Below, piece by piece: positions 16,536-24,900 of a DNA stretch of 64,000 bases. Both the position numbers and the translations under genes were made by a program. The stretch covers positions 1 through 64,000 of the forward strand of contig NZ_WGDD01000002.1 of assembly GCF_015493435.1 (NCBI RefSeq). Reading direction: 5' to 3'. Origin of the DNA: Sulfurovum sp. Lineage in GTDB: Bacteria > Campylobacterota > Campylobacteria > Campylobacterales > Sulfurovaceae. Position 1 is the first letter of the stretch. Each line of letters opens with the position of its first letter. Under the pieces are notes generated by a model. The model did no database searches and had not been told where the DNA came from. It saw nothing but the letters and a program-made list of their open reading frames with translations.

Positions 16536-17359
16536 ATCCTTCACTAAAAGCCCTCCAGCTCAAGGCCCGCCACCAGGTATATACACTCCTCAGCGGGAAC
16601 AATCTTTCCAAACTGCATGGAGAAGGCTATGATTTCTCGGAGCTTCGGGAATATCAGATGGGTGATGATATACGCAAGATCAACTGGACCATTACAGCCA
16701 AACTGGGGAAACCCTATATCAAAGAACTGCATGCGAACCGTGAACTCTCTGTAGTGGTAGCTGCTTTGATGGATGGTTCTCTCTATTTTGCACAGGACAA
16801 TGCTAAACAGAAGAAACTCACTGAAGTGGCAACCCTGCTTTCTTATGCGGCACAATATAACGGAGATATCTTTACAGGTCTGGGATATACCCAGAAGGAA
16901 ACCCTGCTGGCCCCTCCCACAAAACAACTGTTTCATATTGAGCATTTTTCCGAAAGACTCTATGAATATCCTCTGCTGGGGACCGCACTGGATGTACAGA
17001 ATGCACTGAAAGATCTTTTTGCCCGTTTGCACAAAGCTTCTTTACTGTTCATAGTGGGGGATTTCCTCGAAGAGACCGACTTGTCTCTGCTGGCACAGAA
17101 ACATGAAGTGATCGCAGTGATCATTCGGCACAGAGAGGAGGAGTTCCCCCGGAAACAGGGAGAGATCACCCTGGAAGATCCCCGACACAACAACCGTATC
17201 GATACCTATTTCGGCAGAAAAAGCATACTTCGCTATCGTGCAAGGCTCGAAGAGAACGATACCAGACTGGCGGCACATTTTGCACGCTACGATATACGTT
17301 CCGTGAAGATCCTTACAGATGAGGATCCTGTAGCCAAGTTATTGAACCTGTTTCGTTAA
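16532..17359 (+). CDS. DUF58-domain protein
   Basis: A 275-aa soluble protein with the DUF58 hallmark YQMGDDIRKINWTITAKLGKPY (trimmed: GDDIRKINW near residues 43-51), normally encoded beside MoxR ATPases. The C-terminal part is VWA-like, with SLLFIVGDFLEETDLSLL. No membrane segment is evident. It is likely a partner or client adaptor of the MoxR ATPase in the same operon, separated from it by 153 bp carrying a stem-loop repeat and a possible leader peptide. AAGAGG precedes the ATG. Biochemical function of DUF58 is not established. Confidence 0.9.
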   Translation: MNPSLKALQLKARHQVYTLLSGNNLSKLHGEGYDFSELREYQMGDDIRKINWTITAKLGKPYIKELHANRELSVVVAALMDGSLYFAQDNAKQKKLTEVATLLSYAAQYNGDIFTGLGYTQKETLLAPPTKQLFHIEHFSERLYEYPLLGTALDVQNALKDLFARLHKASLLFIVGDFLEETDLSLLAQKHEVIAVIIRHREEEFPRKQGEITLEDPRHNNRIDTYFGRKSILRYRARLEENDTRLAAHFARYDIRSVKILTDEDPVAKLLNLFR

Positions 17360-17377
17360 TAAGGTGAATATTTTTGT

Positions 17378-17465
17378 GTCATCGAGCACCGGGTGCACAG
17401 ATGCGAAAGCGTGCATATTGCGAAGCAACACGCTGAAAGCATCGTCCGTGCACTTGCGAGATGAC
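17378..17465. repeat. 88-nt near-palindrome between convergent genes
   Basis: The arms pair in blocks: GTCATC with GATGAC at the ends, GTGCAC with GTGCAC, ATGC with GCAT, and AAGCGTG with CACGCT, leaving short internal bulges and a terminal loop around TTGCGAAG. T-runs flank it on both sides. It may serve as a bidirectional terminator between the DUF58 gene and the antiporter gene, but it is much longer than needed and looks like a mobile or dispersed palindromic element. Only one copy was seen here. Confidence 0.65.
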
Positions 17466-17523
17466 GATTTTTGTCTACTTTTTCTAAAAAAGCAGGGAAA
17501 GAAGTCTGTTTTAAACTATCGTT

Positions 17524-18609
17524 TTATACAAACAGTAAAAATACAAACACGACAAACAGTATGAAATGAAGAAATCCTTCCAATACATTGGTCTCCCCGT
17601 CATTGAAGTTGACCATGCTCACCAGCAGAGTCAGGGCGATCATCATAGTTTGGACAGGCGTAAGCGAAAGATTAAGTTCCAGTCCGAGACAATAAGAGAC
17701 AACGATCACTGCGGGAATGGTCAGAAGAACCGTGGCAAGCGATGCTCCCAGTGCAATATTGATCACTGTCTGCATCCGGTTGTCAATGGCGGCTCTCACG
17801 GCGGTAATAAGTTCCGGTGCAGCCGATATGACAGCGACACCTACAGCCCCGATGGCCATAGGAAGACCGAAAATATCGAGTGTATTTTCCATAAACACCG
17901 AGAGCATTTCTGCAAGAACACCGATGACAATGATGGAAATGATCAGATTGGCAGAGTGGTACCAGGCATTTATTTCGGAATGTTCGGCACACATTTCTCC
18001 CTCTTCGCAGGTTGGCTCTTCCCTGTATTCAAAGAAATATTTGTGTGACTTCAGCTGTACACGGGTAAAAATGATATAAAGAAGGATAAAAACCACTACA
18101 TTGAACAGCATGAACTTCATATGGTAGGCAGGATCGATAAATGCGGGAAGAACCATCGCGACCCCGATGGCAGTAAGCAGCATGGAAAGATAGGAATTGG
18201 ACGAATCAACATTGTAGGGTTGTTCTCCGTATTTGATACCCCCTATGATGGCAGCAATACCCAAAAGCCCGTTGATATCAAGCATAATTGCAGAATAAAT
18301 AGTGTCACGTGCCAGTTCCGGATTGTGGGCATGTATCATCATAATGACGATAATAACGATCTCAACGATCACCGCAGACATGGTCAAAATAAGCGTACCG
18401 TAGGGTTCTCCGAACTTTTCTGCCAGCATCTCGGCATGGTGCGCAACAGACATGGCCGCATAGATAATGACCACAAAAAGCATACTGAAGCCGATGAGGT
18501 TGCCTGCCGTACTTTGTACCAGTGTAGGTTCAAAATAGCTGATGCCTATGAATGTGAGTATCGCCAGGAAAAGGCTGTATTCTCTGGAAAACTGTTTGAG
18601 AAGCTGCAT
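17524..18609 (-). CDS. Calcium/proton antiporter, ChaA/CAX family
   Basis: A 361-aa inner membrane protein with about 11 hydrophobic segments in two homologous halves, as in cation/Ca2+ exchangers. The two alpha-repeat motifs are GEPYGTLILTMSAVIVEIVI (near residues 67-86) and GVAVISAAPELITAVRAA (near 250-267), each carrying the conserved acidic residue that handles the ion. A short acidic cytoplasmic loop (EEPTCEEGEMCAEH) separates the halves. It likely exports Ca2+, or Na+ and K+, in exchange for protons. It overlaps the upstream HTH gene by 1 nt, so the two are probably cotranscribed. Confidence 0.88.
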   Translation of the reverse strand: MQLLKQFSREYSLFLAILTFIGISYFEPTLVQSTAGNLIGFSMLFVVIIYAAMSVAHHAEMLAEKFGEPYGTLILTMSAVIVEIVIIVIMMIHAHNPELARDTIYSAIMLDINGLLGIAAIIGGIKYGEQPYNVDSSNSYLSMLLTAIGVAMVLPAFIDPAYHMKFMLFNVVVFILLYIIFTRVQLKSHKYFFEYREEPTCEEGEMCAEHSEINAWYHSANLIISIIVIGVLAEMLSVFMENTLDIFGLPMAIGAVGVAVISAAPELITAVRAAIDNRMQTVINIALGASLATVLLTIPAVIVVSYCLGLELNLSLTPVQTMMIALTLLVSMVNFNDGETNVLEGFLHFILFVVFVFLLFV

Positions 18610-19244
18610 TATTTAAGCAAATCCCTATAGTCCGCAGAGGGGTTGAGCTTTATTTTCCCTTCTTCTTTCACAAGGCGTGAATCACCTTTTTTATAGGCTT
18701 TTTTCAATACTTTCATCATCTTTTCCTGCTGTTTTTTCTTGGTGATATTCAACTGTTTAAAGAACTTTTTAAGACTGATCCAGGCTTCCTCCGTTACGGA
18801 TTCTTCATGTTCTGTACCGATATCGATGGCATCATCTTTCTCTATGTGCTCCAACTGATGCATATAGAGTGTTCTCATTTCATGAAATGCTTCTTTAAGC
18901 AAGTCTACTTCCCCTCTAAGCGTAGTAGAGATCTGTTTGTTGCTCTCTTTGAGATCTTTTACCGTGTCTTTGAGCACGGCAATCGTTTCATCTTTGGCTT
19001 CCAGAAGGGATTTGTAGTCCTGAAGGTTTTCGGTGTCAGGTGCAGCCGATTTTGCCGGTACCGGTTTTTTCAGGTCCTCGGAGGATGATACTTTCGGGGG
19101 TACAGCTTCTTTGTCAACTACGATGTAAAGTTTGCCGTCAACATTTCTGGCTGTCAATATACCCCGCTTGATCTTTGCGTACACTGCCTGTCTTGAAATA
19201 CCGAGTTCTTTGGCATACTCGGCAGGTTTCATCAACTTTTCCAT
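18609..19244 (-). CDS. Helix-turn-helix DNA-binding protein with coiled coil
   Basis: A 211-aa protein. The first 45 residues form an excisionase or MerR-like winged helix (KPAEYAKELGISRQAVYAKI, near 6-25). A low-complexity linker leads to a long predicted coiled coil (near 85-150, LEAKDETIAVLKDTVKDLKE) and a Lys-rich C-terminus. Similar proteins with an N-terminal HTH and a coiled coil are common in Campylobacterota without assigned roles. The 1-nt overlap with the antiporter gene suggests coregulation, but nothing shows that it regulates that gene. A plausible ribosome site was not strong, and the ATG at 19232 could also serve. Confidence 0.72.
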   Translation of the reverse strand: MEKLMKPAEYAKELGISRQAVYAKIKRGILTARNVDGKLYIVVDKEAVPPKVSSSEDLKKPVPAKSAAPDTENLQDYKSLLEAKDETIAVLKDTVKDLKESNKQISTTLRGEVDLLKEAFHEMRTLYMHQLEHIEKDDAIDIGTEHEESVTEEAWISLKKFFKQLNITKKKQQEKMMKVLKKAYKKGDSRLVKEEGKIKLNPSADYRDLLK

Positions 19245-19342
19245 ATACTTCCCTGTTTACAATTTTGTAAATCATAACATAAGTTTTATGAAAGGTTGAC
19301 ATTTCTGTTTGAAGAGGGAGGGAAAGAAAGGAAAGGGTGTGT

Positions 19343-19996
19343 TTACTTCCGGGTACCGTCAAGCACGGGAACAAAAAGGCAGGGCTCGATGGTCTCGGAA
19401 GTGATACGTCCGTTCTTCTTGTAGAATCGGGTAATAATATGATAGTCAGGGCTTTGTTCAACAGGCGCGATGAGAATGCCGCCCTCTGCGAGCTGTTCAA
19501 AAAGAACTTCAGGGATCTCTTTTGCTGTAGCCGAAAAGAGGATCCTCTCAAACGGGGCATACTGTTTCCACCCCCGCTGACCGTCATCAAAACGTGCAAA
19601 GATATTGTGCATTTCGAGCTGTGAAAATCTGGCTTTGGCTTCTTTCAGAAGCTCATCAATACGTTCAATGGTAAAAACACGGCGGCAGATCTTGCTGAGT
19701 ATGGCAGCCTGGTATCCGCTTCCGCATCCGATCTCAAGTACCGAATCCACCCCTTTGAGTTCAAGGTGCTGTGTCATTTTCGCTACAGTCAGAGGAGAAG
19801 ATATCCATTGGCTTGCCGCCAGAGGGAGCGCATCGAGATTGTAAGAAAGATGCCTGAATTCACTGGGAACGAAGGCTTCTCTGTCCACCTGCAGAAACGC
19901 CTCCTTGACATGTGCGTCAAGTTTGAAATGTGTATCGATTTGTTCTACAAGATGCTGTCTGTTCCGTGCCTTGATCATCTCTTTCCTGTCCCTCAT
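19343..19996 (-). CDS. pcm: Protein-L-isoaspartate O-methyltransferase
   Basis: A 217-aa AdoMet-dependent enzyme that methylates isoaspartyl residues in aged proteins so that they revert to aspartate. Motif I is VLEIGCGSGYQAAILS (near residues 80-95), and the substrate-recognition region QWISSPLTVAKMTQHL (near 59-74) is intact. Length and motifs match the Pcm family. It is the third gene of the minus-strand run nrdB - nitrilase - pcm, an order found in this phylum. The start MRDRKEMIKARNRQH is the longest ATG frame, and the inner ATG (MIKARNRQHLVEQ) is an alternative. Confidence 0.93.
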   Translation of the reverse strand: MRDRKEMIKARNRQHLVEQIDTHFKLDAHVKEAFLQVDREAFVPSEFRHLSYNLDALPLAASQWISSPLTVAKMTQHLELKGVDSVLEIGCGSGYQAAILSKICRRVFTIERIDELLKEAKARFSQLEMHNIFARFDDGQRGWKQYAPFERILFSATAKEIPEVLFEQLAEGGILIAPVEQSPDYHIITRFYKKNGRITSETIEPCLFVPVLDGTRK

Positions 19997-20042
19997 GCCT
20001 TATCTTGCGAGAATTCTATCCAAAATGTAATTAAGGGTACCT

Positions 20043-20777
20043 CTAATCCATCACAATATAGCGGCGCATCTTTTTGATTTCTCTAAAATCCACTGTTCCC
20101 GCTATGGCTTCCCGGCTGTCATCCGTGACAGCATCTCCGTTGGGGGCGATAATGGCCGATGATCTTGCCATATCGGAGTCGGCACTGTTGGAAAGCAGCA
20201 GATAGCACTGGTTCATCACTGCAAGTGCCCGGGAGAGGATCTCAAGATGCTGTTTGCGCAGCTTTCCCCATCTGGCAGGGACAATAACAATATCGGCCCC
20301 TTCCACACGTTTCCACAACTCTTTGAAGCGCAATTCAAAACAGATCAGCAATGCATACTTTACCCCGTCGATCTCAAAAGGTTTTATTTTTTTCTCCCTG
20401 CCTGCCTGAAAATAGAGGTCTTCGTCTCCCAGTTTGAAGAGCTTGACCTTGTTTTGCCGGTGGACCACCCTGTGCCTGTGTATGACCACTGCCTGATTGA
20501 CAAATTCTTCTCCCTCTTTGAGTATCAGTGTCAAAACAAGGATTTGTTCATTGATCTCTTTTTTGAGGGTTTTAAGTGCGTTGACAGAGAACATTGCCGC
20601 TGTTTCCAAATGCTCATAGTCATATGCCGTCAGGCAGACTTCCGAGGCAACAATGATCTGCTTGTCATGGTGTATCCCGATCAACTCGATCAGTTTATCG
20701 AGATTTTCCTGATAGCGTATATGGGTAGGGAACTGGAGGACAGCTGCCTCCATGGTTTTGGGTGTTCTGCTCAACAT
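20043..20777 (-). CDS. Carbon-nitrogen hydrolase (nitrilase superfamily)
   Basis: A 244-aa nitrilase-superfamily amidase. The Glu-Lys-Cys triad is visible: Glu in VASEVCLTAY (near residue 44), Lys in RQNKVKLFKL (near 110), and Cys in ALLICFELRF (near 146). It may be an omega-amidase or a similar small-molecule amide hydrolase, but the substrate cannot be read from sequence. It starts 9 nt after the nrdB stop, indicating one transcript, and is followed by pcm. The catalytic residues look intact. Confidence 0.9.
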   Translation of the reverse strand: MLSRTPKTMEAAVLQFPTHIRYQENLDKLIELIGIHHDKQIIVASEVCLTAYDYEHLETAAMFSVNALKTLKKEINEQILVLTLILKEGEEFVNQAVVIHRHRVVHRQNKVKLFKLGDEDLYFQAGREKKIKPFEIDGVKYALLICFELRFKELWKRVEGADIVIVPARWGKLRKQHLEILSRALAVMNQCYLLLSNSADSDMARSSAIIAPNGDAVTDDSREAIAGTVDFREIKKMRRYIVMD

Positions 20778-20786
20778 CGTTTCCTC

Positions 20787-21806
20787 CTAAAAGTCATCCA
20801 GGTCAAGACTTCCCTTGGAATAGTTGGTCACATTCCCTTCAAAGAAGTTGGTTTTCTGGTCATTGAACTGGGAGAAGTTGTCTACCCACTTGATGGGGTG
20901 TTCTGCGTTGTACAGTTTTTTAAGTCCTACCGCATGCAGGCGCTTGTCTGCAAGATACTTGATATACTGTTCTATGATCTCGTCTGTCAACCCGAGTATC
21001 TGTCCCTGTGTAATATAAGCGCCCCATTCACACTCAAGTTTGACGGCATCCCTGAACATTTGGTACACCTCATCAAGAAGCTCTTTGGTAAAAAGTTCCG
21101 GACGTTCTTTTTTTGTCGTATTGATCATATTCTGAAAGAGCAGCAGGTGTGTCACTTCATCTCTCTGTATAAACCGGATCATTTGTGCACTTCCAAGCAT
21201 TTTGTCCGAACGTGCCAGCGTGTAAAGGTAGGTGAACCCGCTGTAAAAGTAAATGCCTTCAAGAATCTGGTTGGCGAACATTACTTTGACAATATTTTCA
21301 TCTGTCGGGTTTTTGGAAAGTGCTTCATACACACCTGCTATAGCATCGTTCTTTGACTTGAGCTTCATGTCCCGTCGCCAGAGTTCGTAAATCTCCTGGG
21401 AATTGGTAGAAATACTGTCAACCATCACCGCATAACTCTGGGAATGCAGCGCCTCTTCAAACGCCTGTCTTACCAGAATGAGATTGACTTCGGGAGCAGT
21501 GATAAAGGGGTTGAGGTTGTCAATGATATTGTTGGTTTGAAGCGAGTCCATGAAGATCAGCTGGGCGAGGACCTTGTCGTATGCCTGTTTCTCCGCATCT
21601 GTCAAGTGTTTGTAGTCATTGACATCTCTTGTCATATCGACCTCTTTGGGGAACCAGGTATTGTTAAGCATCATTTCCCAAAGATTGTAGGCCCACTGAT
21701 ATTTGATATCGTTAAGTTCAAAAATACCGGTCGGATCACCGCCGAATATCTTCCGGTCACTAGTTTTTTCCTGTGACTCAGGGTTATATATCTTTTTACG
21801 TAACAT
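20787..21806 (-). CDS. nrdB: Ribonucleoside-diphosphate reductase, class Ia beta subunit
   Basis: A 339-aa R2 subunit that holds the diiron-tyrosyl radical cofactor and works with NrdA (30567-32936) to make deoxynucleotides. Ferritin-like helices carry the metal ligands, for example [13 protein letters not shown] and ERPELF-flanking helices with VTHLLLFQ. The C-terminal tail ends in DLDDF, as needed to bind the alpha subunit. Length is usual for the family. It heads the nrdB-nitrilase-pcm run. It is about 9 kb from nrdA, so the two subunits are not in one operon. A divergent gene begins 72 bp upstream. Confidence 0.96.
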   Translation of the reverse strand: MLRKKIYNPESQEKTSDRKIFGGDPTGIFELNDIKYQWAYNLWEMMLNNTWFPKEVDMTRDVNDYKHLTDAEKQAYDKVLAQLIFMDSLQTNNIIDNLNPFITAPEVNLILVRQAFEEALHSQSYAVMVDSISTNSQEIYELWRRDMKLKSKNDAIAGVYEALSKNPTDENIVKVMFANQILEGIYFYSGFTYLYTLARSDKMLGSAQMIRFIQRDEVTHLLLFQNMINTTKKERPELFTKELLDEVYQMFRDAVKLECEWGAYITQGQILGLTDEIIEQYIKYLADKRLHAVGLKKLYNAEHPIKWVDNFSQFNDQKTNFFEGNVTNYSKGSLDLDDF

Positions 21807-21877
21807 TCATAGAATCCTTGATGCGTTTTTTGAAAACATTATACACATTTAGACTGATTTTTAGCTACACTGCCACT

Positions 21878-22402
21878 ATGAAAAAAATAGAGAAAACCAA
21901 ACTGGAACAACTGCTGCAGATCATCCCTGATCACCCGATGATCCGCATTGCACATTTTGCCGACAGCGGAGAGGAAATGACAGAGGTACTGAGTAATTTC
22001 TGTCAAGAAAAAGGGTATGAGTACCAGATCAACTGTACCGATGCTGCTTTTTATGAAAAAGTGTCCGAAAAATACCGGGACCCGGACAGTGTCAAAGTCC
22101 TGAAGTTTACACTTGAAAGACCGCGCTATATGATACAGGGGAAAACATATGATTTTGTTTTTGTCACGGCGAAGATCGAAGAGACCCTGCTTGACGATTT
22201 TGTAAAACGGTGCCATCCCATTATCAAAAATGCAGGAAATATCCTTATTTTTCTTCCCAAAAAAAACCATGCGGAACGCTATGAATGGATAAGGCTGCTT
22301 GAAGAGCACTATTATGTCGCAAGCAATACCATAGACGATATGTTCGAATACTACGATGTACTCATCTCCAAAAAAATGCACGGATGGGGTGATCTCCGTT
22401 AA
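21878..22402 (+). CDS. Conserved hypothetical protein
   Basis: A 174-aa protein when started at the ATG at 21878 (MKKIEKTKLEQLLQ). The frame stays open upstream to 21773, but that stretch overlaps nrdB and reads poorly. The middle part (RYMIQGKTYDFVFVTAKIEE) and the C-terminal part (NAGNILIFLPKKNHAERYEW) have a Rossmann-like beta-alpha rhythm reminiscent of methyltransferases, but no glycine-rich motif I is visible. No known family was recognised. It lies divergently from nrdB, and its stop codon is embedded in the first copy of a tandem stem-loop repeat. Confidence 0.75.
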   Translation: MKKIEKTKLEQLLQIIPDHPMIRIAHFADSGEEMTEVLSNFCQEKGYEYQINCTDAAFYEKVSEKYRDPDSVKVLKFTLERPRYMIQGKTYDFVFVTAKIEETLLDDFVKRCHPIIKNAGNILIFLPKKNHAERYEWIRLLEEHYYVASNTIDDMFEYYDVLISKKMHGWGDLR

Positions 22403-22549
22403 GTAAACGTAAACTGCTTCACGTTTATAGGAGAGGAACCGGAATGGTCGGAGCGGAGCGTAGCCATGCAGGCCGAAACCATATGTGAACTGCTTCACCT
22501 TCACAGGAGAGGAACCGGAATGGTCGGAGCGCAGCGTAGCCATACAGGC
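22400..22549 (+). repeat. Tandem copies of the dispersed stem-loop repeat
   Basis: Two 65-bp direct repeats (22409-22473 and 22485-22549) lie at a period of 76 bp and differ at 6 positions. Each begins with GTRAACTGCTTCAC and continues with GAGAGGAACCGGAATGGTCG and GAGCGNAGCGTAGCC. The first copy extends into the preceding gene: CGTTAAGTAAACG overlaps its TAA stop and pairs with CGTTTA across the same AACTGCTT loop. The second copy keeps only a 5-bp stem. The AACCGGA..GGT..GAGC.GAGCG portion matches the copies at 53401-53537. Confidence 0.8.
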
Positions 22550-22647
22550 AAAACAAAAATTGACAGGGAAGTGCAGGGTGATCTTTTCAGGAGTTGAACA
22601 AAAGTACCAAGGAGGATGTACATATAAAGGGAAGATCACCCGACTTT

Positions 22648-22724
22648 AGAAGGTTAAAACCCCGTTTTTCAGGGGTGAGTGCTTAAAAGGGAGAAGGGGG
22701 AGGAGGCACTCTTTTTAACCTTCT
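22648..22724. repeat. Three-way-junction palindrome
   Basis: A 77-nt segment folds with almost no unpaired bases at its centre. P1 is AGAAGGTTAAAA (22648-22659) with TTTTAACCTTCT (22713-22724), 12 perfect pairs. P2 is CCCC (22660-22663) with GGGG (22672-22675). P3 is GAGTGC (22677-22682) with GCACTC (22706-22711). Only single T residues join P2 to P3 and P3 to P1. The P3 loop is a 23-nt purine-rich stretch. It lies between convergent genes, so strand and transcription are unknown. It could be a structured RNA, a terminator or a small palindromic mobile element. Confidence 0.65.
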
Positions 22725-22774
22725 TATCCGCAGTATACCTTGTTTGTGTGTAGCAAGTGTGAAACGGCTGACGT

Positions 22775-23086
22775 TTACAGGTAAGAACAGCAATAGTCCG
22801 TAACTGTTTTGACCTTTACCTGAAATTTGCTGTCCGCAGGCACAGCAAAGGACTCTCCGCCTTTGATGCTGATCCATTCGCTGCTGCCCGGCAGTTTGAC
22901 ATCGAGTTCACCCGAAGTGATCTCCATATGTTCTGCGGCCGCTGTACCGAACACATACTCTCCGGGGAGCATGAAGCCGAGTGTTTTTCTGCTGCCGTCG
23001 GGAAAATTGACTGTACGGCTTGTCACGGCTCCGTCAAAATAGCTGTTGCCTTCAAGTTCCACATTTACATTTTCGAATTGTTTCAT
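22775..23086 (-). CDS. ppnP: Pyrimidine/purine nucleoside phosphorylase PpnP
   Basis: A 103-aa single-domain cupin of the PpnP (formerly DUF1255/YaiE) family, which splits nucleosides with phosphate. The full-length family signature is present: MKQFENVNVE, then SYFDGAVTSRTVNFPDGSRK, GFMLPGEYVFGT and the C-terminal FQVKVKTVTDYCCSYL. Length is exactly as expected. The downstream side holds repeat-rich DNA with a short hairpin starting at its stop. Nothing in the neighbourhood suggests a particular pathway beyond nucleotide salvage. Confidence 0.92.
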   Translation of the reverse strand: MKQFENVNVELEGNSYFDGAVTSRTVNFPDGSRKTLGFMLPGEYVFGTAAAEHMEITSGELDVKLPGSSEWISIKGGESFAVPADSKFQVKVKTVTDYCCSYL

Positions 23087-23205
23087 TGTTTGTCCTTTTT
23101 TGGCGTATTATATCGGGATTTGGTCAATTACACACAGATTCTACAAAATAGAAATATGATAGTATGCAGATAGAAAACCAAGCTGAAGCAAGAAAGGAGC
23201 CTGTC

Positions 23206-24489
23206 ATGAAAAAACCTACGGTCACGCTTACGGATAACCGCAGCGGTAAAAGTTACGAGTATGCCATTTTGGAGGGAACACGGGGGCCTTCCGCAGTGGA
23301 CATCAGAACCTTCTTTGCCGATACGGGAATGTTCACTTATGATCCAGGATACACCTCTACCGCAAGCTGTACTTCGAAGATCACGTTCATAGACGGTGCA
23401 AAAGGGGAGCTTCGCTACCGTGGTATTCCCATCGAAACACTGGCAACACAGCACAGTTACCTCGAAACCTGCTACCTGCTTTTGAACGAGCATCTTCCCA
23501 ACTCCCGCGAATTGCAGAACTTTGATCTAGAGATACGCCACCGGGCCTATATTCACGAAAGTCTGCGCCTTCTTTTCGATGCTTTTCCCAATAATGCACA
23601 CCCTATGGCAACCCTCTCGGCAGCCGTCACGGCACTGGCATCCTTCCACAAGGAGCATTTGACACTCGATGATGCTGCCGACTATCATACTATGGCCAGC
23701 CGTCTCCTTGCCAAAATACCGACCATCGCTGCTTTTGCCTACCGTCACTCACTGGGAATTCCTCTCATTCAGCCGGATATCGATCTGAGTTTTACCAAGA
23801 ATTTTCTGACGATGATGCGCGCCTACCCCGGCGGGAAAATGCATCTGGGCTCCAACGGCCATGAAGAGATCAGAGAGGTGGAGGTCAGAGCGCTTGATAC
23901 CATCTTCACACTGCATGCCGACCATGAGCAGAATGCATCAACCACAGTCGTACGCGGGGTTGCATCGACAGGCGCACACCCTTATGTCGCCATTGCCGCG
24001 GGCATTTCCGCATTGTGGGGACGCGCACACGGAGGGGCAAACGAATCGGTCATTGCACAGCTCGAAATGATTGGTTCTGCCGACAGGGTCGAAACATTCA
24101 TTGCCAGAGCCAAAGACCCTGACGACGACTTCCGCCTGATGGGCTTCGGCCACCGTGTCTACAAAAATTTTGATCCGCGCGCGAAGATCCTTAAACGCTT
24201 GCAGGACGAACTCAAAGAAGAACTCGGTCTTAACTCCAGACTCATGGAGATCGCAGGAAGGATTGAAGAGATCGCACTGAGTGACGAGTATTTCGTTTCA
24301 AGAAATCTTTACCCCAATATCGACTTTTATACCGGTATCATTCTGACAGCCTTGCAAATCCCTAAAAATATGTTCACCCCGATTTTCGTGATCGGAAGGA
24401 CAGTGGGGTGGATCACGCAGTGGATCGAGTTCAAGAAAGACCCGACCTCGAAGATCGCCAGGCCGAGACAGCTTTATACCGGAGCATAA
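23206..24489 (+). CDS. gltA: Citrate synthase
   Basis: A 427-aa type II citrate synthase that condenses acetyl-CoA and oxaloacetate. The catalytic region reads LHADHEQNASTTVVRGVAST (near residues 250-269), followed by WGRAHGGANESV and GFGHRVYKNFDPRAKIL. The ATG at 23206 is chosen because AAAGGAG stands at the correct distance and the resulting length matches GltA. An in-frame start at 23164 would add 14 residues without a ribosome site. In chemolithoautotrophic Campylobacterota the enzyme may serve an incomplete or reverse cycle, which cannot be decided here. Confidence 0.95.
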   Translation: MKKPTVTLTDNRSGKSYEYAILEGTRGPSAVDIRTFFADTGMFTYDPGYTSTASCTSKITFIDGAKGELRYRGIPIETLATQHSYLETCYLLLNEHLPNSRELQNFDLEIRHRAYIHESLRLLFDAFPNNAHPMATLSAAVTALASFHKEHLTLDDAADYHTMASRLLAKIPTIAAFAYRHSLGIPLIQPDIDLSFTKNFLTMMRAYPGGKMHLGSNGHEEIREVEVRALDTIFTLHADHEQNASTTVVRGVASTGAHPYVAIAAGISALWGRAHGGANESVIAQLEMIGSADRVETFIARAKDPDDDFRLMGFGHRVYKNFDPRAKILKRLQDELKEELGLNSRLMEIAGRIEEIALSDEYFVSRNLYPNIDFYTGIILTALQIPKNMFTPIFVIGRTVGWITQWIEFKKDPTSKIARPRQLYTGA

Positions 24490-24508
24490 AGTACTACACC
24501 CTTTCGGT

Positions 24509-24739
24509 TCAGCGTACAGAAAAGTTCTGTAACGCTTTGAGTTTCTCCCCATACAGTTTACTTTTTTCCCTATTGCCTGTCTGTTTGTAATAATAGCTCA
24601 GGGCTGAAACGATCTGCCGGTCTCCGCTGTGTCTTTTATGGGCCTTTTCAAGCACTTCAATAGCTTTCTGCGGCTCTTTTTCACCCAATGCAACCGCATA
24701 CACATAGGTAAAACGCGGATCATCAGGGTCAAGTTCTAC
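24509..24739 (-). pseudogene. C-terminal remnant of a TPR protein
   Basis: About 77 codons read ELDPDDPRFTYVYAVALGEK, then a second tetratricopeptide unit with AIEVLEKAHKRHSGDRQIVS and LSYYYKQTGNREKSKLYGEK, ending in a stop. This is the typical final TPR block of larger proteins, including TPR-bearing multihaem cytochromes. The frame is closed by a TAA at 24740-24742, immediately before the match begins, and no start codon with a ribosome site is present. It is therefore a 3' fragment whose 5' part was lost. Its break is adjacent to a short palindrome (24744-24761). The parent family is inferred. Confidence 0.65.
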
Positions 24740-24743
24740 TTAC

Positions 24744-24900
24744 TACTCTATTTATAGAGTAAATCGAATAATCATCAGCCTTGTCTATACATTTTCCGAC
24801 ACTATTTGACGTTATGCCGGGAAACGTATAGACAAAAGACGATAATACCAATATAATTCAGAATCAATTACCCCCGTCCGGGGGTACGGGAGGAAACAAT
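24744..24900 (+). promoter_or_regulatory. cls promoter with overlapping inverted-repeat operator and leader hairpin
   Basis: A promoter is well formed: -35 TAGACA at 24829-24834, a 17-bp spacer, and -10 TATAAT at 24852-24857. An imperfect 21-bp inverted repeat (24781-24801 and 24815-24835, 18 of 21 positions matching, inner gap 13 bp) covers the -35, as a repressor site would. In minus-strand RNA the three mismatches become G-U pairs. A 7-bp palindrome TACTCTA/TAGAGTA lies at 24744-24761. In the leader, TACCCCC (24869-24875) and GGGGGTA (24880-24886) form a tight hairpin just ahead of the ribosome site GGGAGG (24888-24893). Confidence 0.6.

Noticed and set aside
20247-21356. A 369-codon frame across nitrilase and nrdB antisense
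   Set aside because: It spans two certain minus-strand genes and shows no protein-like features.
22400-22800. CRISPR array
   Set aside because: Only two long repeats with no short spacers, and no cas genes are in the window.
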